DNA of 36,055 bases. It comes from an uncultured bacterium. Its GTDB lineage: Bacteria > Verrucomicrobiota > Lentisphaeria > Victivallales > Victivallaceae. The position numbers were made by a program, and so were the translations under genes. The stretch lies in assembly GCA_900551245.1 (NCBI GenBank), contig URVC01000046.1, forward strand, positions 1 to 36,055. Reading direction: 5' to 3'. Positions 1 to 9,226 of this stretch are shown piece after piece; positions within the stretch are counted from its first letter, which is position 1, and each line of letters begins with the position of its first letter. The notes below the pieces were generated by a model. The model was not told the DNA's origin. It was given only the letters and a program-made list of their open reading frames with translations, and did no database searches.

Positions 1-73
1 CGCCTGCGACCACGCCGCCCGCAAGCTGCAGCACCAGCGCCGCGATCAGCATACAGATGACACCCTGTCTCAT
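1..73 (-). CDS. Possible 5' end of a secreted-protein gene (signal peptide only)
   Basis: On the minus strand an ATG at 73 is preceded by a perfect AGGAGG (complement of 81-86) at a seven-base spacing. The 24 codons that follow before the window edge read MRQGVICMLIAALVLQLAGG and then VVAG. This is one arginine followed by a long hydrophobic core, as in a Sec signal peptide or membrane anchor. The rest of the gene lies outside the window, so no function can be given. The reading conflicts with the FtsK frame on the other strand, which is open across the same bases, so at most one of the two is translated here. Confidence 0.35.
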   Translation of the reverse strand, partial: MRQGVICMLIAALVLQLAGGVVAG

Positions 74-1732
74 GCTCTCTCCTCCTGTGTTTGCGGACCG
101 GCGCCGGCCGCGCCGGTCGCCGCCGCGCCGATGCGGAATGTGGAGGTCAACGCCAAAGTCATCGAACAGGGCGAGAAACTGACCGCCAAGAGCACCCCGA
201 AATACACGCTGCCGCCGATCACCATGCTCAGCAAAGGAACCGACGCCGTGGGAGAAGCCCCCGAGGCGATCGAACGCGCCACCCTGCTGCTCCAGCGGAC
301 CCTCGACAGCTTCAAGATTCCGGGTCAGGTGGTGGGCCACATTTCCGGCCCCCGGATCACCCGTTACGAGATCAGCCTCGCCGAAGGGGTCAACGTCAAG
401 AAAGTTGAACAGATCTCCAGCAACATTGCCATGAACCTCTCCGCGCCGAGCATCCGCGTGCTCGCGCCGATTCCCGGCCGCAACGTGGTCGGCGTCGAGG
501 TCCCCAACACCCGGAGCGAAGCGGTCTACATGCGCGCGGTGATGGAGACGGACGCGTGGAACGGCAAAGCGGCGATTCCGATCGTGCTCGGCAAGGACGT
601 CGCCAGCAAACCGGTGGTGCTCGATCTGGCCAAGGCCCCTCACCTGCTGATCGCCGGTTCCACCGGATCGGGGAAATCGGTCTGCATGAATACGCTCATC
701 ATGAGTTTGCTCTTCAAATTCAATCCGGATGATCTGCGGCTGATCATGGTCGACCCGAAAATCGTGGAATTTGAAGACTACAAGAAGCTGCCCCACCTCA
801 TCACGCCGGTGATCAATGATGCCAAGAAGGTTCCCATCGCCCTGCGCTGGGCGGTGACCGAGATGGAAAACCGCTACAAGATCCTGGCCCGCGCCGGTGT
901 CAAGAAACTGGCGGAGTTCAACGCGCTCTCCCACAACGGGGAACCGATTCTGGACAGCGACGGCAACGTGATCTGCGACAACAGCGGAGAACCGCTGTGC
1001 AAGATGCCGATTCTGATCGTCATCATCGACGAGCTGGCCGAACTGCGCATGCAGGATTCGTGGAAGGACTCCGAAACCTACATCGCCCGGATCGCCCAGC
1101 TGGGACGCGCCTCGGGCGTCCACATCGTCGTGGCGACGCAGCGCCCCTCGACCAACATCATCACCGGCGTAATCAAGGCGAACCTGCCGACCCGGATCGC
1201 CTTCCGGGTGATGCAGCTGGTCGACAGCCGGGTGATTCTCGACGTGCCCGGGGCGGAAAATCTGCTCGGCATGGGCGACATGCTCTATCTGGCTCCGGGC
1301 GGGATGAACATCGAACGCGTTCAGGGCGCGCTGGTCGACGACAAGGACATCAAGGCGATTGTGAAATTCGTCTCCGAACAGCGGCCGCAGAACTTCAACG
1401 CCCAGGTCGTCGCCGAAGAGGAGGCGCAGGACGAAGAGATCGATGAGAACATGGTCGATGATTACGATGAGGAAGACGCGGCCGACATCGCGCCGCTGAT
1501 CCGGAAATATCTGCGCCCCGGCGACGATGACAACGTCCGCCGCGCGCTCGAAGTGGTTCTGCTCGACCGGAAGGCGAGCACCAGCTACCTGCAGCGGCGG
1601 CTCAAGATCGGGTACAACCGGGCGGCGGAGATCATCGATCTCTTCGAGGAGCGCGGCATTGTCGGGCCGCCCTCCGGGAGCGGGAACAAACGGGAAATTC
1701 TCGTCTTTGACGAGGCTGAATTTGCAGGATGA
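2..1732 (+). CDS. ftsK: DNA translocase FtsK, C-terminal motor part (5' end cut by window edge)
   Basis: FtsK is the hexameric ATPase that pumps DNA through the division septum and activates chromosome dimer resolution. The frame is open from base 2. The first clear methionine is at 131 and has no ribosome binding site. Numbering from that Met, the alpha/beta motor has Walker A GSTGSGKS at 176-183, the VDPK motif near 208, Walker B ILIVIIDELAEL at 294-305 and the LGRASGVH and ATQRPS motifs after it. A winged-helix gamma domain (about 468-533, with STSYLQRRLKIGYNRA) should read the polar KOPS sequences. The N-terminal membrane domain is not in the window, and bases 95-130 encode an Ala/Pro-rich linker. 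The translation of bases 2-94 does not look like FtsK linker, so the true 5' end is uncertain. The gene lies 34 bases ahead of the HTH gene. Confidence 0.93.
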   Translation, partial: ACDHAARKLQHQRRDQHTDDTLSHALSSCVCGPAPAAPVAAAPMRNVEVNAKVIEQGEKLTAKSTPKYTLPPITMLSKGTDAVGEAPEAIERATLLLQRTLDSFKIPGQVVGHISGPRITRYEISLAEGVNVKKVEQISSNIAMNLSAPSIRVLAPIPGRNVVGVEVPNTRSEAVYMRAVMETDAWNGKAAIPIVLGKDVASKPVVLDLAKAPHLLIAGSTGSGKSVCMNTLIMSLLFKFNPDDLRLIMVDPKIVEFEDYKKLPHLITPVINDAKKVPIALRWAVTEMENRYKILARAGVKKLAEFNALSHNGEPILDSDGNVICDNSGEPLCKMPILIVIIDELAELRMQDSWKDSETYIARIAQLGRASGVHIVVATQRPSTNIITGVIKANLPTRIAFRVMQLVDSRVILDVPGAENLLGMGDMLYLAPGGMNIERVQGALVDDKDIKAIVKFVSEQRPQNFNAQVVAEEEAQDEEIDENMVDDYDEEDAADIAPLIRKYLRPGDDDNVRRALEVVLLDRKASTSYLQRRLKIGYNRAAEIIDLFEERGIVGPPSGSGNKREILVFDEAEFAG

Positions 1733-1766
1733 ACTTCATCCCTAACCATTTGAGGACGGGTGAACC

Positions 1767-2438
1767 ATGAGTGATCAACAGGACAAGGACGCGCTGGAGC
1801 TCTTCGGAGAGGAACCGGAACAGACCGGCGAAATGCCTCCGCTGCCGGATTTCGAGGAGGAGATCCGCGAGGTGCCGCCCGCGGAACGCACTGCGCCGCC
1901 GCCGGGCCTCCAGCCCAGGATCAGCGATGTGGAGGGGGAGCAGTCGTTCGGGCAGTACCTCCGGGCATTGCGGGAACGGAACCACTTCACCATCGCCCAG
2001 ATCGCCGATGAGACCAAGATCAAATCCGACTACCTCGAGGCTCTGGAAAATGAGGATTACGGCTGCCTGCCGCAGCCGGTCTACGTGCTCGGGTATGTGC
2101 GGAAACTCTGCAGTCTCTACCACGTTTCCCCCGAGCGTGCCGACCAGATCACCGCGGAGCTCCGCGACCGGCTCGAGTACGAAGTTCCGGAGGATATCAC
2201 CAAAACGGTCATCGACCACGAGGTGAGCGAGGAGAACGAACGCAAAATCCGGCAGCTCATTCTGATTCTGGCCGCGGGGGCGCTGTTGATCGCGGTGCTG
2301 CTGGTGGCGGGGGGAATTCTGATTCTGACCGGATTGCGCAGCTCGGCGGAGCCGGCGGCCCCATCCCGCTTCGCAGAATCACAACTTATTGAGATTCAAG
2401 ATACTCCAAAATTAATCATCACGGAACTGGTTCCCTGA
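1767..2438 (+). CDS. RodZ-like membrane-anchored helix-turn-helix protein
   Basis: This 223-residue protein has an acidic, proline-rich N-terminus (1-58), a Cro/RodZ-type HTH domain (about 60-125) and one transmembrane segment (about 163-188). A short tail of about 35 residues follows. The HTH contains the pattern typical of RodZ: KIKSDYLEALE, then LPQPVYVLGYVRKL. In well-studied bacteria RodZ ties MreB to the elongation machinery, with the HTH in the cytoplasm and the C-terminus outside. Here the outer domain is almost absent, so it may be a minimal RodZ or another membrane-linked regulator. The start follows GAGG. The gene lies directly after ftsK, which fits a cell-shape/division role. The family call is strong; the role is inference. 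Confidence 0.75.
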   Translation: MSDQQDKDALELFGEEPEQTGEMPPLPDFEEEIREVPPAERTAPPPGLQPRISDVEGEQSFGQYLRALRERNHFTIAQIADETKIKSDYLEALENEDYGCLPQPVYVLGYVRKLCSLYHVSPERADQITAELRDRLEYEVPEDITKTVIDHEVSEENERKIRQLILILAAGALLIAVLLVAGGILILTGLRSSAEPAAPSRFAESQLIEIQDTPKLIITELVP

Positions 2439-2463
2439 ATCGCGAGATATTGCAAGGCGGAAC

Positions 2464-2492
2464 TGGACAAAACCGTACAATGGTGCTATAGT
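2464..2492 (+). promoter_or_regulatory. Sigma-70-type promoter of aroQ, apparently leaderless
   Basis: TGGACA at 2464-2469 and TATAGT at 2487-2492 are separated by exactly 17 bases. The expected transcription start is 2499 plus or minus one, which coincides with the aroQ ATG at 2500. There is no purine-rich Shine-Dalgarno sequence before that ATG. A start codon TTG at 2494 would lie upstream of the RNA start. Confidence 0.7.
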
Positions 2493-2499
2493 ATTGCAT

Positions 2500-2937
2500 A
2501 TGAAAATTCTATTGATCAACGGGCCGAATCTGCAGCTTCTCGGAGTCAGGGAACCGGGGATCTACGGCGGCGACACGCTGCCGGAGATCGTCGCGAGAGT
2601 CCGGAAGGCGGCGGAAGAGGCGGGGTATGAACTTGCGGACTTCCAGTCCAACCACGAAGGGGATATCGTGGACCGGATCGGGAGCGCCCGTGCCGACGGC
2701 TTCGCCGGAATCGTCATGAATCCGGCCGCCTACACCCACACATCCGTCGCCATTCGCGATGCACTGGCGGCAGTCAAACTGCCAACGGTCGAGGTGCATT
2801 TGAGCAACATCCACGCGAGGGAGGAGTTTCGCCACACGTCATTGACCGCACCGATGTGCATCGGAGTCGTCGCCGGGTTCGGAGCCGACTCCTATCTTCT
2901 CGCGCTGCGCGGGCTGATCGCGCATCTCGAGAAATAA
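2500..2937 (+). CDS. aroQ: 3-dehydroquinate dehydratase, type II
   Basis: This enzyme dehydrates 3-dehydroquinate to 3-dehydroshikimate in the shikimate pathway and works as a cytosolic dodecamer. The 145-residue length is normal for the type II family. It begins with MKILLINGPNLQLLG, and the flexible-lid REPGIYGG contains the catalytic Tyr22. NPAAYTH (Asn74, His80) and VEVHLSNIHARE (His100) supply the substrate-binding and general-acid residues. NPAAYTH replaces the more usual NPGAYTH. The ATG at 2500 was chosen because the protein then starts as the family does; an in-frame TTG at 2494 would lie upstream of the predicted RNA start. An aroQ gene near accB-accC is also seen in Bacillus. The gap to accB is 53 bases, so co-transcription is likely. 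Confidence 0.96.
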   Translation: MKILLINGPNLQLLGVREPGIYGGDTLPEIVARVRKAAEEAGYELADFQSNHEGDIVDRIGSARADGFAGIVMNPAAYTHTSVAIRDALAAVKLPTVEVHLSNIHAREEFRHTSLTAPMCIGVVAGFGADSYLLALRGLIAHLEK

Positions 2938-2990
2938 AGTTTCATGTTTCCGCATACATAACAAAAATAACCAAAGAAGAGTTTCTCACC

Positions 2991-3464
2991 ATGAAAATCG
3001 AAGAAATCAAGACGATAGTCAAACTGATGAGCGACCATGATCTCACCGAGTTCAAGATCGAGGCGGAGGCGTACAATCTGTGCATCCGGCGCGGTTCCGG
3101 TGCGGCAGCGCCGGCTCCGGTGATGGTTGCGGCGGCTCCGGCCCCGGTCCAGATGGCGGCACCGGTTGCGGCGGCGGCTCCGGCCCCGGCGGCTCCGGCG
3201 GCGGCTCCCGCTCCGGCGGCTCCGGTCTCGGTGGAGACGATCGACGCTCCGCTGGTGGGGACCTTCTACCGGGCCGCCTCGCCGGAAGCGCAGGCGTTCG
3301 TCAAAGTCGGCGACCACATCGCGCCGGATACGGTGATCGGCATCATCGAGGCGATGAAGGTCATGAACGAGATCAAAGCGGAAAAGAGCGGAGTGATCAA
3401 AGAGGTGCTGGTTGAGAACGGCCAGCCGGTGGAGTTCGGCCAGCCGCTCTTCGTCATCGAATAA
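2991..3464 (+). CDS. accB: Biotin carboxyl carrier protein of acetyl-CoA carboxylase
   Basis: AccB carries biotin between the biotin carboxylase (AccC) and the carboxyltransferase in malonyl-CoA synthesis, the first committed step of fatty acid synthesis. The 157-residue protein has a small N-terminal domain (1-35) and an unusually pure Ala/Pro linker with a few Val/Met (about 38-80). The biotinyl domain (about 83-157) carries the biotin site EAMKVMNEI with Lys123. The ATG at 2991 follows AAGAAGAG at a suitable spacing. A longer reading from 2856 would overlap aroQ and is not needed. It is followed 19 bases later by accC. The GC-rich linker gives several long but spurious frames on both strands. 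Confidence 0.96.
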   Translation: MKIEEIKTIVKLMSDHDLTEFKIEAEAYNLCIRRGSGAAAPAPVMVAAAPAPVQMAAPVAAAAPAPAAPAAAPAPAAPVSVETIDAPLVGTFYRAASPEAQAFVKVGDHIAPDTVIGIIEAMKVMNEIKAEKSGVIKEVLVENGQPVEFGQPLFVIE

Positions 3465-3483
3465 CCGGAGGCGGAACGAGCCC

Positions 3484-4853
<1,370 letters not shown>

Positions 4854-4857
<4 letters not shown>

Positions 4858-5330
4858 AAGCAGCAGCAGATTCCAAGAAGACGGCGGCACCGGCAGCCGA
4901 AGCGGCGGCCACCACAGTGCTGGAAGGCTCCGAAATGGGAGAAGTGAAGATCCATGAAAATGTGATCGCTTCGCTCGTGCGGCGTGCGGCGCTTTCCATT
5001 GAAGGGGTCTCCCGCCTGGCCGGCAGCACTCTGGTCGACAACATTGCCGAGATCGTGGGCAGCCGCCGCATGCAGGCCCGCGCGATCACAGTCGACATGG
5101 CGGAAAACAACCGCGTTTCCGTTGAGATCAAGCTCAACATCAAAGCCGGTTACAACGTTCCGCAGGTGGCCACCGCCGTGCAGAAGGCGGTGATCGAAGA
5201 GATCGAGAAGACCACCGGCATGACGGTGCTCAAGGTCAACGTTGTGGTTCAGGAGATCGATGACCCGGTGCTGGAGGATTCCGACGAGGAGGAGACCGAA
5301 GGCAGCGCGCCGGTGCTTCCCCTGAACTGA
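4854..5330 (+). CDS. Asp23/Gls24 family protein
   Basis: This 158-residue protein belongs to the Asp23/Gls24 (DUF322) family. After an Ala/Lys-rich N-terminus (1-22) comes the core (about 27-138): GEVKIHENVIASLVRRAAL, the GVSRL segment, the VSVEIKLNIKAGYNVPQVA strand-helix, and VLKVNVVVQEI. The tail is acidic. In Firmicutes these proteins gather at the membrane through AmaP and are linked to envelope stress and fatty acid metabolism; Bacillus YqhY is encoded right after accB-accC, exactly as here. The ATG overlaps the accC stop and has GGAGGAAGG upstream. The next gene looks like its membrane partner. The family call is firm; the function is not established. Confidence 0.9.
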
Positions 5331-5419
5331 TTCCGGGGAACACCGCAGAGCCGCTTCGTCCGCCGGATGGGGCGGCTGTGCCGTATCAACCCCCGCGGCA
5401 ACGGGAGGAGGATTGAAGC

Positions 5420-5947
5420 ATGAATTTTGCAGAATGGGCCGATCCGGAGTTCTGGCGGCAGTTGTTGAGCAGTGATTTCAATCGCGGGTACGCGGCGGCC
5501 ATAGGGCTGGTGTTCGCGCTCCTGCTTCTGCTGCTGATCGTCAAGATTATCTTCAAACTGATTTTCCGCACCCGCCGGTGCGGTGCGATTCCGGTGCACT
5601 GTCCGACCGGGGATCTGGTCGTTTCCCGGAGCGCGATTGAGAATGCCGCGCGACAGGTGCTCGCGGAATTTCCGCAACTTGCGGTCCGGCGCATCATGCT
5701 CTACCGTCGCGGCAAACGTTTTTCGATGACGCTCTGCTGCTCCTTCTCGGCGGAGGGGAAAGGTCTGCCGGCGATCTCCGACGAGGTCAAGCCGCGGATG
5801 CTGGAAATGCTGCACCGGGTATTCGGCATCGACACCCTGCAGGAAATCCGCTTCCAGATCGAAGCACTTTCCTCGGAGATTCCGCACGAAGAAGCGGGCA
5901 CCCCATCGGAGAAGCAGTCGGACAATGCGATTGTTCCTGGCCTCTGA
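5420..5947 (+). CDS. AmaP-like membrane protein, putative anchor for the Asp23 protein
   Basis: The protein has 175 residues. After a short N-terminus there is one strong transmembrane segment (about 27-50), then basic residues (FRTRRCG), placing the rest in the cytoplasm. The soluble part (about 55-155) reads like an Asp23-type fold: GDLVVSRSAIENAARQVL, a strand with RRIMLYRRGKRFSM, and VKPRMLEMLHRVFGI followed by an EIRFQIE strand. AmaP in Staphylococcus, which anchors Asp23, combines membrane helices with such a domain. The gene follows asp23 by 89 bases with a strong GGAGGAGG before the ATG. Its last 23 bases overlap maf. The match is by pattern and context, not by alignment. Confidence 0.6.
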   Translation: MNFAEWADPEFWRQLLSSDFNRGYAAAIGLVFALLLLLLIVKIIFKLIFRTRRCGAIPVHCPTGDLVVSRSAIENAARQVLAEFPQLAVRRIMLYRRGKRFSMTLCCSFSAEGKGLPAISDEVKPRMLEMLHRVFGIDTLQEIRFQIEALSSEIPHEEAGTPSEKQSDNAIVPGL

Positions 5948-6488
5948 GTCGCCTCGCCGCCGTGAACTTCTCGCCCGGCTCGGCTTCGCATTTGAAGTGG
6001 AAAACAGCCGGGCGGAGGAGCTCTCGACCGCGGCCGATCCCCGTCTGGTTCCGCTGCTGAATGCGGAACGCAAAGCCGCCGCGGTCGCGGCGCGCCACCC
6101 TGACGCTCTCGTTCTGGGGGCGGATACCGTCATCCTCCACCGCGGGCGGATCATCGGCAAACCGCGCGATCCGGCCGACGCCGCGGCCATTCTGCACGCG
6201 CTCTCCGGCGACCGCCACGAGGTGATTACCGGCCTCGCCCTGCTCTGCGAGGAAAAACAGCTGCGCGAAGTGTGGGAGGAGACGACAACGGTTCAGTTCC
6301 GCCCCCTCAGCGACGAGACAATCTCCCGCTATCTCAGCCGGGTGAACGTGCTCGACAAAGCGGGAGCCTACGCCATCCAGGAGTATGGCGACGAGCTGGT
6401 CGAGCACCTGGATGGGGAGTTTGAGAACGTCATCGGCCTGCCGCTCCGCCGTCTTTCCGACCGTCTTCCGGCCCTGCTGAACGGCTGA
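5925..6488 (+). CDS. maf: Maf-like nucleoside triphosphate pyrophosphatase (YhdE type)
   Basis: Maf proteins hydrolyse dTTP, UTP and modified pyrimidine triphosphates to monophosphates and pyrophosphate. The 187 residues carry the family signature: LFLASESPRRRELL at the N-terminus, LGADTVILHRGRIIGKP with the catalytic Asp in the middle, and KAGAYAIQEYGDELVE with FENVIGLPL near the end. The KAGAYAIQ and NVIGLPL form is that of the dTTP/UTP (YhdE) subgroup. The start lies 23 bases inside the preceding gene, so the two are probably coupled. Its stop is only 10 bases from the end of the convergent RNase G gene. Confidence 0.93.
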   Translation: MRLFLASESPRRRELLARLGFAFEVENSRAEELSTAADPRLVPLLNAERKAAAVAARHPDALVLGADTVILHRGRIIGKPRDPADAAAILHALSGDRHEVITGLALLCEEKQLREVWEETTTVQFRPLSDETISRYLSRVNVLDKAGAYAIQEYGDELVEHLDGEFENVIGLPLRRLSDRLPALLNG

Positions 6489-6498
6489 ACCGAGAGCC

Positions 6499-8127
6499 TT
6501 ACTTCAACTCCACCCCTGTCTCCGGGTCGACAATCCGGAACTCCTCGTAATGGAGCATGGGGTCCGCCCGGAAGCTGAGGTCATGCTTGTATTTCTCCTC
6601 GATGTCGCGGAGCAGCTGAGCGTCCTCGTTGCGGAGCCGGGCGAGGATATCCGGGTGCATGATGACGCGGACCGGCAGATCCTTGTAGCGGCGGTCGCGC
6701 AGCACGGTGTTGAGCCGGCGCTGAATCTCGACGCTCATGGTGACAGCGGATTTCACCAGCCCGGTCCCGGAGCAGTAGGGACAGGGGTTGAACACCTGAT
6801 CCTGAATGCTCTCATGTTCGCGCTGGCGGGTCATCTCCATGAGTCCGAGCTTGCTGAGTGGCAGAACTTTGGTCTTGGCGCGGTCGTCCTTGACCAGCTT
6901 CTTCATGTAGCGGAAGAGCTCTTCGCGGTCGCGGGCACTGCGCATATCGATGAAATCGAGCACGACCAGCCCGCCGATGTTGCGCAGCCGGAGCTGACGG
7001 GCGATCTCCTCGGCAGCCTCGAGATTGGTCTTGAGGATGAATTCCGGCTGGTCAGCCCCTTTGCGGCCGCGGCCGGAGTTGACGTCGATGGCGATCAACG
7101 CCTCGGTCTCATCGATGCAGATGCCGCCGCCGCCGGGCAGACGGACCTCGCGCTGAAACACCTCCCGGAGCTGATCGTTGATGCGGTACTGATCGAAAAT
7201 CGGTTTGGCGCCGTTGTAACAGATCACCTTTTCGGCCATCTTGCGTCCGCCGAACCGCTTGAGCGTATCGATGATCTGCCGGCCCGCCGCCGGGTCGTCG
7301 ACGACGATTCCCTCGATCTCTTCGGTCATGAAGTCGCGAATCGTCCGCTCGACCAGGTTGGGCTCCGTGAAGAGCAGAGCCGGAGCGTTGCGGGAATCCA
7401 TCTCCTTCTCCACCTTGCGCCAGTAGTCGAGCAGAAGGTCGAGGTCGCGCTTGAAGAAGGTGGAACGACGCCCCTCCCCGACGGTGCGGCAGATCAGCCC
7501 CATCCCTTCCGGCAGTTCGAGCGCGGCGAGAATCTTGCGGAGCCGGTCGCGCTCCTGCGCTCCTTCAATGCGCGTGGAGAGCCCGATGTGCTCGCTGTAG
7601 GGCATCAGCACAAGGTAGCGCCCGGGGATGGAGATGTCGGTCGTCACCCGCGCCCCCTTGGTGCTGATCGGGGACTTGACCACCTGAACCAGAATCTCCA
7701 TGCCGGGGCGGAAAATCGAGGGGATATCGGCGACGGTCAACTTCTTCTTGCGGCGCTGCGCCTCGGCCCCGACCTTCGAACCGGGGCGGGCCTCCTGCCG
7801 CTTCTGGCGGCGGGCCTGAATCGACTCCTCGCCGACCTCCTCCTCGGCCTCCTCGTCGCGTTCTCCGCGCCGTTCGAGCATTTCGCCGCATCCCGGCAGC
7901 ATCTCGTGATAGTGGAGGAAGGCGTTCTTTTCGGCGCCGATGTCGACAAACGCCGCCTGCAGGGAGGGTTCGAGGTTGATGATTTTCCCGAGATAGATAT
8001 CGCCCACCTTGGGCTCATGATCGTCACGTTCAATCTGATACTCTTCGAGGCGGCCGTTGTTGAGCAGGGCGAAGCGCCGCTCCAGCTTCTCGCAGTTCAG
8101 AATGATCTGTTTGCCTTTCTTTTCCAT
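6499..8127 (-). CDS. rng: Ribonuclease G / E family endoribonuclease
   Basis: RNase G trims the 5' end of 16S rRNA and turns over some mRNAs. The protein has 542 residues. The N-terminal S1 RNA-binding region (about 35-135) is split by a highly charged insert (about 85-130, Glu/Arg-rich then Lys/Arg-rich). The catalytic domain has Mg ligands in ICIDETEALIAIDVNSGRG (Asp348) and LVVLDFIDM (Asp391). The zinc-link CPYC is at Cys449/Cys452. The long RNase E scaffold tail is absent, so RNase G is the better name. It lies 70 bases downstream of fmt on the same strand and faces maf at the other end. Confidence 0.95.
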   Translation of the reverse strand: MEKKGKQIILNCEKLERRFALLNNGRLEEYQIERDDHEPKVGDIYLGKIINLEPSLQAAFVDIGAEKNAFLHYHEMLPGCGEMLERRGERDEEAEEEVGEESIQARRQKRQEARPGSKVGAEAQRRKKKLTVADIPSIFRPGMEILVQVVKSPISTKGARVTTDISIPGRYLVLMPYSEHIGLSTRIEGAQERDRLRKILAALELPEGMGLICRTVGEGRRSTFFKRDLDLLLDYWRKVEKEMDSRNAPALLFTEPNLVERTIRDFMTEEIEGIVVDDPAAGRQIIDTLKRFGGRKMAEKVICYNGAKPIFDQYRINDQLREVFQREVRLPGGGGICIDETEALIAIDVNSGRGRKGADQPEFILKTNLEAAEEIARQLRLRNIGGLVVLDFIDMRSARDREELFRYMKKLVKDDRAKTKVLPLSKLGLMEMTRQREHESIQDQVFNPCPYCSGTGLVKSAVTMSVEIQRRLNTVLRDRRYKDLPVRVIMHPDILARLRNEDAQLLRDIEEKYKHDLSFRADPMLHYEEFRIVDPETGVELK

Positions 8128-8197
8128 AACTCTTTACCATTCAAAAATTGTTTCCAGAACCGGACGGGCGGCCGACGCCCCCGCCGGAAAGGTGCCG

Positions 8198-9151
8198 TCA
8201 GGGCAGGATAACCGGTTTTTCTCCGCGCAGACCGTTGAGAAATGCGACCGCCGGCATGGCGCGACGCCCGGGCGGAGAAAGTTCAATGATCTCAATCGCA
8301 CCGGAACCGCAGGCGACGATCAGTGCATACTTGTCCGCCTGCAACACCGTTCCGGGCTCCCCGCCGAGGTCGCGCCGCGGCAGTACCCGGGTCAGCGTCA
8401 CCGGCATTTCGCCGCGGGTGGTCAGCATCGTACAGCTCGCCCCCGGCCACGGATAGTAGGCGCGCACCATTGCTTCAATATCATAGGCGCTCAACGCCCA
8501 GTTGATCCGTCCGTCCGACTTCCGGATCTTGGTGCAGACGGTGGCCTCGGTGTCATCCTGCGGCTTCGGCTCGAGTTCACCGGCCGCGATGGAGCAGAGG
8601 GTGCCCGGCGTGATCTCGGCGGCAATCACGCCGAGTTTCATTTCGAGCATTTCACCGTATTCCCGATGATCGAGCGGCACCCGGATCGAACTGTAGATCG
8701 GGCCGGTGTCCAGCCCACGCTCCATCTTCATGAAGCAGATGCCGGTCTCGGCGTCGCGGTTGAGGATGCACTGGGTGATCGGCGACGCGCCCCGGTAACG
8801 GGGAAGCAGGGAGGCGTGAATGTTGACGCAGCCGAGCGGCGGCAACTCGAGGAAGTCGCGGCGCAGAATCTGCCCGAAGGAGACCACCAGCACGAGATCA
8901 GGCTCCTTTGCCCGGAGTCCGGCGAGGAACTCCGGCGTGTTGACATTGGGAATCTTGTCAACCGGGAGCCCCATCTCCTCCGCGGCGGCGCCGACAGGGG
9001 TCGGCGTCGGCTTGCGGTTGCGGCCGGCGGGGCGGTCGAGCTGCGTGCCGACGCCGACCAGCCGAAGCTGGGGAGCGACGGCGACCGCCTTGAGGACCGG
9101 CACGGCAATCTGGCCGGAGCCGAGAAAATAAATTTTCGGTTGATTCGTCAT
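8198..9151 (-). CDS. fmt: Methionyl-tRNA formyltransferase
   Basis: Fmt transfers the formyl group of 10-formyl-THF to Met-tRNAfMet, allowing normal initiation. The 317-residue protein has the formyltransferase domain with KIYFLGSGQIAVPVL at the start. The catalytic region NIHASLLPRYRGASPI follows, with METGICFMK-like and GLDTGPI strands after it. The C-terminal tRNA-binding domain covers about 205-317. ATG 9151 gives MTNQPKIYF, the family start; a longer reading to 9211 would cross the divergent promoter region. No def (peptide deformylase) gene, its usual neighbour, is present. It is divergent from folK. Confidence 0.95.
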   Translation of the reverse strand: MTNQPKIYFLGSGQIAVPVLKAVAVAPQLRLVGVGTQLDRPAGRNRKPTPTPVGAAAEEMGLPVDKIPNVNTPEFLAGLRAKEPDLVLVVSFGQILRRDFLELPPLGCVNIHASLLPRYRGASPITQCILNRDAETGICFMKMERGLDTGPIYSSIRVPLDHREYGEMLEMKLGVIAAEITPGTLCSIAAGELEPKPQDDTEATVCTKIRKSDGRINWALSAYDIEAMVRAYYPWPGASCTMLTTRGEMPVTLTRVLPRRDLGGEPGTVLQADKYALIVACGSGAIEIIELSPPGRRAMPAVAFLNGLRGEKPVILP

Positions 9152-9160
9152 CACATCTCT

Positions 9161-9189
9161 TTGCAAAAGGTGAAATCCGGTGCGATAAT
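9161..9189 (+). promoter_or_regulatory. Sigma-70-type promoter of folK
   Basis: TTGCAA at 9161-9166 and GATAAT at 9184-9189 are 17 bases apart. The predicted RNA start near 9196 leaves a leader of about 30 bases before the folK ATG at 9227. The -35 box overlaps the ribosome binding region of the divergent fmt gene, so the two genes share a control region of only 75 bases. Confidence 0.6.
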
Positions 9190-9226
9190 AAATATAAAAC
9201 GCAATCTGCAAAAAAACGAGCCGTTT

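Noticed and set aside
3080..3415. Gly/Ser-rich frames over the accB linker
   Set aside because: They arise from the repetitive GCG/CCG codons of the Ala/Pro linker read in other frames.
6550..8211. A plus-strand frame of about 550 codons antisense to rng
   Set aside because: It is a shadow of the RNase G gene; the opposite strand has the catalytic Asp residues and CPYC motif.
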